From positions 3,844,001-3,908,000 of the forward strand of contig NZ_CP178732.1 in the NCBI RefSeq assembly GCF_047324175.1: a stretch of 64,000 nucleotides of DNA, written 5' to 3'. The notes beneath the pieces were generated by a model that saw only the letters and a program-made list of their open reading frames with translations, did not search any database and was not told the origin of the DNA. The translations under genes were made by a program, and so were the position numbers. Positions 18,078-26,190 of the stretch are shown here, piece by piece. The stretch comes from Acerihabitans sp015654925. Lineage in GTDB: Bacteria > Pseudomonadota > Gammaproteobacteria > Enterobacterales > Enterobacteriaceae. The stretch's first letter is position 1, and each line of letters opens with the position of its first letter.

Positions 18078-19514
18078 TTATAATAACCAATCAACGGGCA
18101 AATGATAAAGCGCACGGATAAACCAGCGCTCCAGAATATGGGTTTGCGGCTCTTGCCAATGAATCACCACCCGATCCCCGTCGTGTTCCCGCCAATACAT
18201 TTTGCCGTGCTCATCGAGCCCCACTTCATAGGCATTTTGGTTCAAGGTGCCGATAAACAGCCCATGAATGGTTTCGGCCAACTCTTCGCTGCCTATGACA
18301 AAACCCATTTCAGTATTAAGCATCGCCGAGCGGGGGTCAAAATTAAACGAACCGACAAACACTTCACGGCTATCGACGCTGAAAGTCTTGGCATGGAGAC
18401 TCGATCCGGATTTCCCCGTCAGGCCCCGATCCCGCGGCTGGCGGTCGGTGACGCTATCGCGCTTGAGTTCATACAGTTTAATGCCGTGTTGCAGCAGCGT
18501 GCGGCGCCATTTGGCATAACCAGCATGAACAATGGCGACATCATTGGCTTTCAGGGAGTTGGTCAGTACCGCGACGCGCACGCCTTTTTCAGCCAGCATG
18601 ATCAGTTGTTCCACGCCCGCCCGGGTAGGAACAAAATAAGGCGAGATAATGTCCAGGCGCTGCTCGGGTTCATTGATGACGCTTTTCAGGCGGCTGGTCA
18701 GCAGGGCCTTGTCGGCGACCTGTCCCAGCGCCTTGGCCGGGTCGTCGCTGAGCAGCCGCGTCTTGGCCCAGATAAACGGCAGGTTGCCGTCCTGCAGCCG
18801 GACGAAGAAATCCGCCTGCTCCAGCCGTTTGACGTAGCGTTCGGCGTGGGGATCAACGCTGACCTGCCCCATCTTGCTGCTGATGGTGTTTTTGTTTTTC
18901 CGGCGCGGCGGCGGCACCACCTGCGCTAACAGGCTGACCGACGGGCAATCCCAATAACGCTGGAAATCGCGACCGACCTGTTCCACCACCGGACCAATGG
19001 CCAGGACGTCCAGATCCGAAAACAGCTGCTCGCCGCCGGCGCTGAAGTATTCATCGCCCACATTGCGCCCGCCGATAATGGTGGCCTGGTTATCAATGGT
19101 AAAACTTTTGTTATGCATGCGCCGATTGAGGCGCGCAAAATCCGTCAGATAAGAAAACGCCCTGACGGCGCGGGTCTGGAAGGCATTAAATAATCTGACC
19201 TCGATATTCGGATGCTGATCGAGGGCCAGCAGGATTTTATCCAGGCCGCGGGTGTTATTATCGTCAAGCAGCAGCCGCACCCGAACGCCGCGATCGGCCG
19301 CGCGCTGCACCACGCTGTACATCAGCATGCCGGACATGTCTTTGTTCCAGATATAATATTGCAAATCCAGCGTCTGCTCGGCCAAATCCGCCAGCTTCAT
19401 GCGCGCGGCAAAAGCATCCAGCCCGTCGGATAAAGGATAGATGCCGGATTGATCGGGATGGATATGCGTGAGCCGGGAAATAGCGTGTCCGATACGCCCG
19501 TTAAGTCGTTGCAT
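18078..19514 (-). CDS. clsC: Cardiolipin synthase C
   Basis: Membrane-associated phospholipase D-family enzyme that makes cardiolipin from phosphatidylglycerol and phosphatidylethanolamine. Two HKD motifs are complete: MHNKSFTID with GGRN, and LHAKTFSVD with GSFNFDPRS. The 478-residue length and the end LPVDWLL agree with E. coli ClsC (YmdC). In E. coli, ymdB lies directly upstream and the macrodomain protein stimulates ClsC. The same arrangement is kept here, with 64 bases between the genes. Confidence 0.95.
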   Translation of the reverse strand: MQRLNGRIGHAISRLTHIHPDQSGIYPLSDGLDAFAARMKLADLAEQTLDLQYYIWNKDMSGMLMYSVVQRAADRGVRVRLLLDDNNTRGLDKILLALDQHPNIEVRLFNAFQTRAVRAFSYLTDFARLNRRMHNKSFTIDNQATIIGGRNVGDEYFSAGGEQLFSDLDVLAIGPVVEQVGRDFQRYWDCPSVSLLAQVVPPPRRKNKNTISSKMGQVSVDPHAERYVKRLEQADFFVRLQDGNLPFIWAKTRLLSDDPAKALGQVADKALLTSRLKSVINEPEQRLDIISPYFVPTRAGVEQLIMLAEKGVRVAVLTNSLKANDVAIVHAGYAKWRRTLLQHGIKLYELKRDSVTDRQPRDRGLTGKSGSSLHAKTFSVDSREVFVGSFNFDPRSAMLNTEMGFVIGSEELAETIHGLFIGTLNQNAYEVGLDEHGKMYWREHDGDRVVIHWQEPQTHILERWFIRALYHLPVDWLL

Positions 19515-19578
19515 GAATGCTGCTCATAAGAAAAATTGGGGCCATGGTACTCCCGGAATTATAAAGGAAAACACTTCA

Positions 19579-20094
19579 TCATAGCTGCGAGCGGTATAAT
19601 TGTGCGTTTTCCCGATCAAAACACGCGAATATGACGTTTTCGGGCCAGGGATTATCTTTCAGGAAACCGCTAACCGCATCAATGGCAATCCGCGCCGCCT
19701 GCGCCTTGGGAAAACCATAGACGCCGGTACTGATGTTGGGAAACGCAATGGTTTTCATCCGCTCCTGCCGGGCAATGGCAAGGCAGCTCAAATAGGCCTG
19801 GCGCAGCAACGCCGGCTCATGCTGCCCGCCATCCCGCCATATCGGGCCAACGGTATGGATAACCGCGCGCGCCGGCAGGTTCCCCGCGGTGGTTTTGACC
19901 GCCTGGCCCACCGGGCATCCGCCCTGCCGCCGGCGAATGCTTGCGCAGGCCGAGGCAAGGGCGGGGCCCGCCGCGCGATGAATCGCCCCGTCGACGCCGC
20001 CACCCCCGGCCAGCGCGCTGTTGGCGGCATTCACGATGGCGTCGACTTTTAACGTGGTGATATCCCCGGCCACTACTGTGATTCGTTCAGACAT
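19579..20094 (-). CDS. ymdB: O-acetyl-ADP-ribose deacetylase (macrodomain protein)
   Basis: Macrodomain hydrolase acting on O-acetyl-ADP-ribose; in E. coli it also inhibits RNase III. Diagnostic blocks are VVAGDITTLKVDAIVNAANS, the glycine-rich AGGGGVDGAIH with the catalytic Asp and the loop ISTGVYGFP. The 171-residue length fits. GGAGGGCGGC precedes the ATG. It probably forms a transcription unit with clsC. Confidence 0.94.
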   Translation of the reverse strand: MSERITVVAGDITTLKVDAIVNAANSALAGGGGVDGAIHRAAGPALASACASIRRRQGGCPVGQAVKTTAGNLPARAVIHTVGPIWRDGGQHEPALLRQAYLSCLAIARQERMKTIAFPNISTGVYGFPKAQAARIAIDAVSGFLKDNPWPENVIFACFDRENAQLYRSQL

Positions 20095-20316
20095 GCCGCC
20101 CTCCGGCTGCGCCCGCGCCGGCGTTTTGCACAGCGCGCCGAAGCGGACAAAATTTGACTCGCATCGTTTTTTACGCTTCTCTGGTCTATTAAATTTGCAG
20201 CCTGGATCGCAAAGTCTGCGATCCGCAGTATCGATTGGCCGTTATCTGTTGTCTACGGTTAATAATAAGTCGTCCAGCCAGGACAGGCAAAGTCTGCCAG
20301 CCAAGGGGGAAGCCCG

Positions 20317-21507
20317 ATGCAAGATCAAATCATCCATGGGATATCACCCATATACCGGCCGTCGCTGTTTCAAAGTTTTTTCCAGGGGGGCTTCGACTGT
20401 TCGACGGAGGTGCGGGGCGACGGCCGCCGTATTGACCTGATTAACGCCAGCGGGCATGAAATGCTGGCATCAAAGGATTATGCGCAACTGGCGGCGCAGA
20501 AATTGACCACCGCGCGCGACGGGCTGCGTTGGCATCTCATCGAATCCACGCCCGGCCAGTATGACTGGTCGAGTTTCTTGCCCATGCTGCATGCCGCGCA
20601 GGTCAATAATATCCAGGTCATTTGGGATCTGTGCCACTACGGCTGGCCGGATCATATCGATGTCTGGCAGCCGGAATTCGTGGCGCAGTTTGCCCGGTTC
20701 GCCGGCGCGGTCGCCGCCCGGGTGCGCGACGAAGGCATCGCCGCGCCGTATTATACCCCCGTCAACGCCATCTCTTTCCTGGCCTGGGCCGGAGGAGACA
20801 TGGCCCATATCCAGCCGATGGCGTCCAAAAAAGGCAAGGCGCTCAAGCAACAAATGGTGCGCGCCACGCTGGCCGCTATCGACGCCATTCGCGCGGTGGA
20901 TAGCTCCGCGCGTTTCCTGCAACCGGAACCCGTGGTGCATATCAATGCGCAGGAAGGCCTGCCGGAAATGGAATCCGCCGCCGAAGAACTGCGGCTGGCG
21001 CAATTTGAAGTCTGGGATATGCTCAGCGGCAAGCTCAACCCCGAGCTGGGGGGCGCCCCGGGATATCTTGATATCATCGGCGTCAATTACCGGCCCGGCA
21101 ACCAATGGTTTCACCAGGGGGGGATTATTGCCTGCGACGATACGCACTATCGCCCCTTTGCTGCCATTCTCAAGGAAGTTTACCAGCGTTACCGGCGCCC
21201 GGTGCTGATTGCCGAAACCGGTGCGGAAAACGATCTGCGCGTGCCCTGGATGCGCTATATTTTCGAGCAAACCATCCAGGCCATGAAAGACGACGTCGCC
21301 GTAGAAGGTATTTGCCTCTATCCCGTAGCGGACTACCGCAGTTGGAGCGGTGAAAAGCACTTGCCGTTCGGCTTGTTGGGCATGCAGGATGTCAATGGCA
21401 ATCGTTCGCTGTGTGAACCCCTGGCGCTGGAGATGCGCAGCCAGCAAATACGCCTGAAGGGATTACTGGAAGATATATTGCCCGACGAGAAAGCAATGCC
21501 CGCCTGA
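20317..21507 (+). CDS. Glycoside hydrolase family 1-like protein
   Basis: A 396-residue protein with the clan-A beta/alpha-barrel layout of GH1 beta-glucosidases. Visible parts are DGLRWHLIE, IQVIWDLCHYGWPDH, DIIGVNYRP (strand 6 region) and LIAETGAEN, whose Glu would be the nucleophile. At the strand-4 position where GH1 enzymes have an NE or NEP acid/base motif this protein reads PVNAIS, so the acid/base Glu appears to be Ala. It may be inactive or altered. AAGGGGG lies at good spacing before the ATG. No signal peptide is present, so it is cytoplasmic. Substrate unknown. Confidence 0.78.
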   Translation: MQDQIIHGISPIYRPSLFQSFFQGGFDCSTEVRGDGRRIDLINASGHEMLASKDYAQLAAQKLTTARDGLRWHLIESTPGQYDWSSFLPMLHAAQVNNIQVIWDLCHYGWPDHIDVWQPEFVAQFARFAGAVAARVRDEGIAAPYYTPVNAISFLAWAGGDMAHIQPMASKKGKALKQQMVRATLAAIDAIRAVDSSARFLQPEPVVHINAQEGLPEMESAAEELRLAQFEVWDMLSGKLNPELGGAPGYLDIIGVNYRPGNQWFHQGGIIACDDTHYRPFAAILKEVYQRYRRPVLIAETGAENDLRVPWMRYIFEQTIQAMKDDVAVEGICLYPVADYRSWSGEKHLPFGLLGMQDVNGNRSLCEPLALEMRSQQIRLKGLLEDILPDEKAMPA

Positions 21508-21562
21508 AGAAACGGGCTTACTCCGGCCCCGATCCCGGCGGCCGGAGTACTATGCCGTCGGC

Positions 21563-21736
21563 TTAAAGAGGCGGCTGCGCCGACCGGTTATAACAGGAAC
21601 CGGTATCCACTTCGCCGTTATGTTTTACGTCATAAAAATAGGCCAGGCCAAACAGCACCGACACAGCGATCAAGACCGATACCAGCAAACCGATTATGGC
21701 GAGTAATTTCGTATCATCCAATCCGCTGTTTTCCAT
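21563..21736 (-). CDS. Small single-pass membrane protein (57 aa)
   Basis: Encodes 57 residues with one hydrophobic helix (LLAIIGLLVSVLIAVSVLFG) and a short tail with one cysteine. A near-consensus ribosome binding site (AAGGAGGGAG) stands before the ATG, the best evidence that it is real. It follows the 55-residue membrane ORF by 29 bases, so the two look like a small operon. I do not recognise the family. Confidence 0.7.
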   Translation of the reverse strand: MENSGLDDTKLLAIIGLLVSVLIAVSVLFGLAYFYDVKHNGEVDTGSCYNRSAQPPL

Positions 21737-21765
21737 GTCTACTCCCTCCTTTCACCCATCCGCAA

Positions 21766-21933
21766 TCAGATAATCCAGAGCGTCACTAAAATCATAAAGC
21801 TGATAAGCGTACCCGCGGCGACGGCTAATACCGCAATCGCGAATTGAGCATCGTTTAGCGTTTCCCGATAAATTCTTTCGCGATGGGCATGACGGCTTTT
21901 TTTCACAAAGATACTTTTTAACGGAGAATACAT
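21766..21933 (-). CDS. Small single-pass membrane protein (55 aa)
   Basis: Encodes 55 residues: a basic N-terminal half (SIFVKKSRHAHRERIYRE) and one C-terminal helix (FAIAVLAVAAGTLISF). The basic-inside orientation and single helix recall enterobacterial microproteins such as YmiA, but no firm homology is seen. The ribosome binding site is weak. It lies 29 bases upstream of the 57-residue membrane protein gene on the same strand. A competing 68-residue frame over the same bases has worse coding character. Confidence 0.55.
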   Translation of the reverse strand: MYSPLKSIFVKKSRHAHRERIYRETLNDAQFAIAVLAVAAGTLISFMILVTLWII

Positions 21934-22053
21934 GAGACATTTTGCCGGGCCAGGCCAAAACCGATCCGCTTACAAAATATGCGAATCAAGGTGTTTTTGC
22001 AAGCGGTAGCAGCAAGATCAAGAGGGCTCATCCCTGAGGCCCGGGCTACGCGG

Positions 22054-22236
22054 TCAACATACCCCGAAATCGCCGTCTTCCTTATATAAGGAAAGCTCCT
22101 CCGGTTTAAACGGCTTCGCATTCTCGATGCCGGAATCCATCATGCCGCAATACACCAAGCCATCTTCAACTTTTACTACGCTCATCACCGGTCCGCCTTT
22201 GATGGGCTGAACGAGGTCGCCGGTTTCGAAAGCCAT
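22054..22236 (-). CDS. YodC/DUF2158-family protein
   Basis: A 60-residue protein with the opening pattern FETGDLVQPIKGGPVMSVVKVEDGLVYC, typical of the small SH3-like DUF2158 (YodC) family. Its function is unknown. The ATG at 22236 is chosen because AAAGGAG stands eight bases upstream. The C terminus (PEELSLYKEDGDFGVC) differs from E. coli YodC. It is a monocistronic gene on the minus strand. Confidence 0.8.
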   Translation of the reverse strand: MAFETGDLVQPIKGGPVMSVVKVEDGLVYCGMMDSGIENAKPFKPEELSLYKEDGDFGVC

Positions 22237-22610
22237 ACAGATCTCCTTTGTCATTAGCGGCTATGCCGCCGGTGCATGTCACTACTATGTCATTAACCGG
22301 GTTAAGCCGCCAGCCCCTGCCGGGCTAAACACGGATGTCCGATCGGCCAGGCGATATGTCCAAGCATAAGCCGCACAGCGAATTGCAGCCCAAGTCATGC
22401 GGAGCCGCTCAATCCGCCGCGCCCATAAATGCCCGGCCCCGACATTGCGGCCCAGGCTAACTCTCTGGCCAGTCTGAGGAAGTTATACTCTTTTTATATA
22501 AGCGCGGTTTACCCGTGTTTTTTTAATGACAAGGATGTTAATTAGCCGGATACTTAACTCCTGTTCATGTTTATCCGGTGATGCGGCAGGCCAACAACCT
22601 TCGGCATAGT
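22237..22610. other. Intergenic region
   Basis: About 370 bases between two divergently oriented genes. An AT-rich stretch at about 22490-22545 probably contains a promoter for the gene at 22611. No RNA gene or ORF is convincing. Confidence 0.45.
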
Positions 22611-23087
22611 ATGACGATGACATCAAAAAATGTCCGAAAAGCCAGCAAATACTCAACCCATTTCGCCAATGCGACCCTGGACGAGCACGGCGTGGCGGTG
22701 CATTCCGGCTGGCTGGTAGCCTACTGCACGCACCCTATTACCCGCGAATACCTCTGCGCCACCATGGAATTTCTGTGTATCGGCGCGCAGCTACCCGACT
22801 TTAGCTACCAGGATAAGCCGGTATTACCGGACGACGACATGGCGCTGATCCGGTCGCGCGATGGGAAACGCTGGGAAATCGTAGCCGATTTCCGCGGCCA
22901 GGTGGGTTATCGTATCAGCGACGGCAGCAAGATTTACATTGATTTCCTGGCGGAACTGCCCGCCTCGTTAACGCTGCGCGCACCGTTAAAATCCACTGAC
23001 ATTTGGAATGGCGAGCGGTGGATTGACAGCGTCCTACTGGTTCCGGTTGCCAGCCTCGCAAAATATAATTTGCCGATGTTGCTGTAG
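22611..23087 (+). CDS. Orphan tail fibre assembly (Tfa)-like protein
   Basis: A 158-residue product whose C-terminal half resembles phage tail fibre assembly chaperones: DDDMALIRSRDGKRWEIVADFRGQ followed by PASLTLRAPLKSTDIWNGERWID. The N-terminal half (GVAVHSGWLVAYCTHPITREYL) is not recognised. There is no phage gene around it, so it may be a remnant of an older prophage or a co-opted protein. The start is uncertain: ATG at 22611 or 22617, or GTG/ATG at 22578/22581, none with a strong ribosome binding site. Confidence 0.5.
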   Translation: MTMTSKNVRKASKYSTHFANATLDEHGVAVHSGWLVAYCTHPITREYLCATMEFLCIGAQLPDFSYQDKPVLPDDDMALIRSRDGKRWEIVADFRGQVGYRISDGSKIYIDFLAELPASLTLRAPLKSTDIWNGERWIDSVLLVPVASLAKYNLPMLL

Positions 23088-23345
23088 CAAATGCCCCCCG
23101 GGGCAGTTTCGGCATTGCCGCCTGCCCGGTTCGGCCCCTTCATTATATAGCCTGCGCATTACGCGGTTAAAAAACATCAATCACATCATCCCTCAAATTA
23201 AATATGAATAAACAGCGGCTTACTTAATAACCCTGATTTTCTCACGTGCTTCCTTTGCTTATTTACTTTAAGCCTACTAATCTTTTTATTAGTTTTACCG
23301 GTAATACGCTGCTGCTTTTCATTGAAGTTATATTGAGGAAAATCC

Positions 23346-24362
23346 ATGTTTAAACATATAAAAAAATTACAATATACCGTGCGAGTGGCCGCGCCCAATC
23401 CTGGGTTGGCTAATCTTCTTTTGGAGCAATTCGGCGGCCCCCAGGGCGAACTTGCCGCGGCATGCCGTTATTTCACCCAGGGTATCGGCGAAGACGACCC
23501 GGGCCGTAAGGATCTGTTATTGGACATCGCCACCGAAGAACTCAGTCATTTAGAAATTATCGGCACTATTATTGCTTTATTGAATAAAGGTGCTAAAGGC
23601 GATTTGGCCGAAGGGATTGATAAAGAGGCCACGCTATACAGATCCCTGACCGGCGGCGGCAATGATAGCCACATCACTTCATTATTATACGGCGGTGGTC
23701 CGGCGCTGGTTAATTCAGCCGGCGCCCCGTGGACCGCAGCTTATATTGATACCATTGGCGAACCCACCGCTGATTTACGTTCCAATATCGCCGCCGAAGC
23801 GCGGGCGAAAATAATTTATGAACGCTTAATCAATATTACCGATGATCCAGGTATTAAAGATGCGCTTGGTTTTTTGATGACCAGGGAAGTATCGCACCAG
23901 CAGTCTTTTGAAAAGGCGCTATATGCCATCCACAACAATTTCCCGCCAGGAAAAAAGCCGCCGGTGCCAGAATTCGCCAATGTTTATTACAACACGTCCT
24001 CGGGCGGCGAAGTGCGCGGCCCCTGGAATTCTGATAAAAACTTCACCTATGTAGCCGATCCGCAGCCTGGCGTGGATGGCGGCGACGGCGGCGCCAGCGT
24101 CGCGCTGCCATCAAAGCAGCAGGCCACCGCCCAGGCCATGGCGGCCAGGACCCGATCCGATATTGGCACCGATCCGATAACCGGCGCGGAAGTCGGCGGC
24201 GCGAGGGCGATTATCGAAAAACAAACCCCGCCGGGCCAAGCCGCCGCCGCGCCCAAGAAAAAGGCCGCCATCGCGATCAAGGTCAAACCCGTGACCAAAG
24301 CCAAGGCTTCTGCTAAAGACAAAGCGGTGCCAAAGGGTAAAGCGGCGGCCAAGAAAAAATAA
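23346..24362 (+). CDS. Manganese catalase with lysine/alanine-rich tail
   Basis: Non-haem dimanganese catalase that breaks down hydrogen peroxide. Expected metal ligands are all visible: Glu35 (GPQGEL), Glu65 and His68 (EELSHLE), Glu151 (AEARAK) and His184 (REVSHQQ). The ferritin-like core ends near residue 225. The C terminus (about 285-338) is unusual: a repetitive Lys/Ala/Pro segment such as KKKAAIAIK, KAKASAKDKAVPKGKAAAKKK resembling histone H1 tails, which might bind nucleic acid or the cell surface. GAGG stands before the ATG. It is a single-gene unit. Confidence 0.93.
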   Translation: MFKHIKKLQYTVRVAAPNPGLANLLLEQFGGPQGELAAACRYFTQGIGEDDPGRKDLLLDIATEELSHLEIIGTIIALLNKGAKGDLAEGIDKEATLYRSLTGGGNDSHITSLLYGGGPALVNSAGAPWTAAYIDTIGEPTADLRSNIAAEARAKIIYERLINITDDPGIKDALGFLMTREVSHQQSFEKALYAIHNNFPPGKKPPVPEFANVYYNTSSGGEVRGPWNSDKNFTYVADPQPGVDGGDGGASVALPSKQQATAQAMAARTRSDIGTDPITGAEVGGARAIIEKQTPPGQAAAAPKKKAAIAIKVKPVTKAKASAKDKAVPKGKAAAKKK

Positions 24363-24479
24363 CCGCCGGTAGTTTAATCAACGCCGTTTGGGGGATATAA
24401 CCGCCCAGCGCCTTGCCGCGGTGAATCCGGTGATTCACCGCGGCCGGTCGAGTGGCTATTGATAGCCGAAGCCGCGGTT

Positions 24480-25175
24480 TTAACGGCTTGTCCGAAAACG
24501 TTCCAGCGTTTCGGTATCCAATTGGTAGTACTCCCCTTTCAGTTCGGCGCAGAGCTTGCTCATAAAGGTGACCAGGTAGTCAATATTATAGGCGGCCATC
24601 CGGCGTCCCATCTCCGTTTGCATGGTATCGGCCAGGGTCAATAATTTGGTCTGAAAATGATCGAACGTATAGTGGACATCATCCAGCGGCCGGTGCAGCG
24701 CCAGCGGGTCTTCCGCATGAAATAATCCGCGGCCCAGTTGGCCGGAAACATGGAATACTCTGGCCAGTCCGATGGCGCCCAGCGATTCCAGCCGGTCGGC
24801 ATCCTGGACGATTTTCGCCTCAAGGGTTTCAGGCGTAATCCCGGCGCTAAAGCTATGGGCCGCAATAGCGTGGGCTACGGCGGGATAGGCGGCTACCGGG
24901 TATTCAGGAAACCGGGTGGCTAGAATTCTGAGCGTCTCTTTTGCCGCCAGGGTGGATGCGAGATGGCGTTCTGGATGGTTTTTGGGCAGGTTGACCACAT
25001 CATGGAAATAACAGGCCGTCAGTACGGTTAATTCATTGGCCTGCGACAGTTGCATAATTTTTTGGGCGGTATTCCAGACGCGGCTAAAATGGGCGAGATC
25101 GTGCGCTTTATCATCTTGTGGAAAATGCTGCTCCAGGTACTCCATAAATCGGCGTTCCCATTGCTCTAATTCCAT
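24480..25175 (-). CDS. yedJ: HD-domain phosphohydrolase YedJ
   Basis: Metal-dependent HD-superfamily phosphohydrolase; the substrate is unknown. The metal-binding residues are visible as His25 (KAHDLAHF), His58-Asp59 (CYFHDVVN) and Asp124 (IVQDADRLESLGAIGLARVF). The length of 231 residues equals E. coli YedJ, which it matches across the HPLDD/DHFQTKLL region. AGGAGG precedes the ATG. The genomic position differs from E. coli. Confidence 0.93.
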   Translation of the reverse strand: MELEQWERRFMEYLEQHFPQDDKAHDLAHFSRVWNTAQKIMQLSQANELTVLTACYFHDVVNLPKNHPERHLASTLAAKETLRILATRFPEYPVAAYPAVAHAIAAHSFSAGITPETLEAKIVQDADRLESLGAIGLARVFHVSGQLGRGLFHAEDPLALHRPLDDVHYTFDHFQTKLLTLADTMQTEMGRRMAAYNIDYLVTFMSKLCAELKGEYYQLDTETLERFRTSR

Positions 25176-25352
25176 ACGTCCTCCTGCCAGCCGTTAGGTT
25201 CTTATTTTATCCTGCGCCGTTGATGCGCGTTATCAGCCAACCCCAGCCAACCGCTGCAGTCGGCTGATAAGAGTAATAAGCCACATCCGGCGCCGCGCTT
25301 CAAGACAAATACAAAATTAGCGCTGGATCACGGTAACGGATATCCGCTCATG

Positions 25353-25964
25353 CTAAGAGCCGGCCGCCAGCACCGCGGCGATAAATCGCTCCGCCCGCGC
25401 CGCGCCGTCACTGGAAAGCGTATGCCCAAGTCCGGGCAGAATAAAAGCGTTCGCCTCCATGCCCAGCGCTTTGAGCGCGGTCTCGGCCCGCTCCGTTTCC
25501 CGCGGGTCGATAACCGGATCTTCCGCTCCGTGGATCAGTAGCACCGGCACATGGACGCAGGGCGTGAGCGGCATGGGCGAAGACAAGCGGCCCGAAAACG
25601 CCACCACCCCCGCCACCGGCCAGCGCCCCGACGCCACGGCATCCAGCGCCATGATCGAACCTTGGGAAAATCCCACCAGCACCACCCGATCCGGACGATC
25701 GGCCAGCTGGTGGTCAGCCATCAGGCGGGAGAGCGTCGCATCAAAGGCGGCCCGGGCCAGGCGCACCCTTTCCGGCCGGTTGCTTTCCGTCACGCCGGAA
25801 ATACTGAACCACTGACGCCCGTCCCCATGCTCAAAGGGAAATGGCGCATCCGGCGCGGCAAACCGCGTATCGGGCAGGACGGGCCGCAAAACCCCGCCCA
25901 GCGGCGCCAAATCATTACCGTTACTGCCTACGCCGTGCAGCATAATCACCAGACCATTACTCAT
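25353..25964 (-). CDS. Carboxylesterase/phospholipase-family alpha/beta hydrolase
   Basis: Serine hydrolase of the carboxylesterase/acyl-protein thioesterase type, 203 residues, cytoplasmic. It has the oxyanion region VIMLHGVGSNGND, nucleophile motif GFSQGS, the Asp of GAEDPVID, and His of GLGHTL. The ATG at 25964 is chosen because AAGGAG lies nine bases upstream; the frame continues upstream to 26111 without family features. Its substrate is unknown. Confidence 0.88.
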   Translation of the reverse strand: MSNGLVIMLHGVGSNGNDLAPLGGVLRPVLPDTRFAAPDAPFPFEHGDGRQWFSISGVTESNRPERVRLARAAFDATLSRLMADHQLADRPDRVVLVGFSQGSIMALDAVASGRWPVAGVVAFSGRLSSPMPLTPCVHVPVLLIHGAEDPVIDPRETERAETALKALGMEANAFILPGLGHTLSSDGAARAERFIAAVLAAGS

Positions 25965-26190
25965 TTGTTGATGCTCCTTATGCAGGGCCAACCGGCCATT
26001 ACGCCAGCGCAGATGCGCATCAGCCACCAAAATAACTCGCGCACCAGTCTTAGGGATATCTTTGTACGCAAGGTTACACATATAATTTCCCTCAGGGGGC
26101 GTTGTGCACATATAATGCCCATCCGGTCATTATCGAACCGGAATAAACTATCCAATTACTGCCTGTGTGGCGATTACATCTGACATAACT

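Noticed and set aside
20470..21447. 325-residue minus-strand frame opposite the GH1-like gene
   Set aside because: It mirrors the plus-strand gene, which has a ribosome binding site and recognisable GH1 motifs; the antisense product has none.
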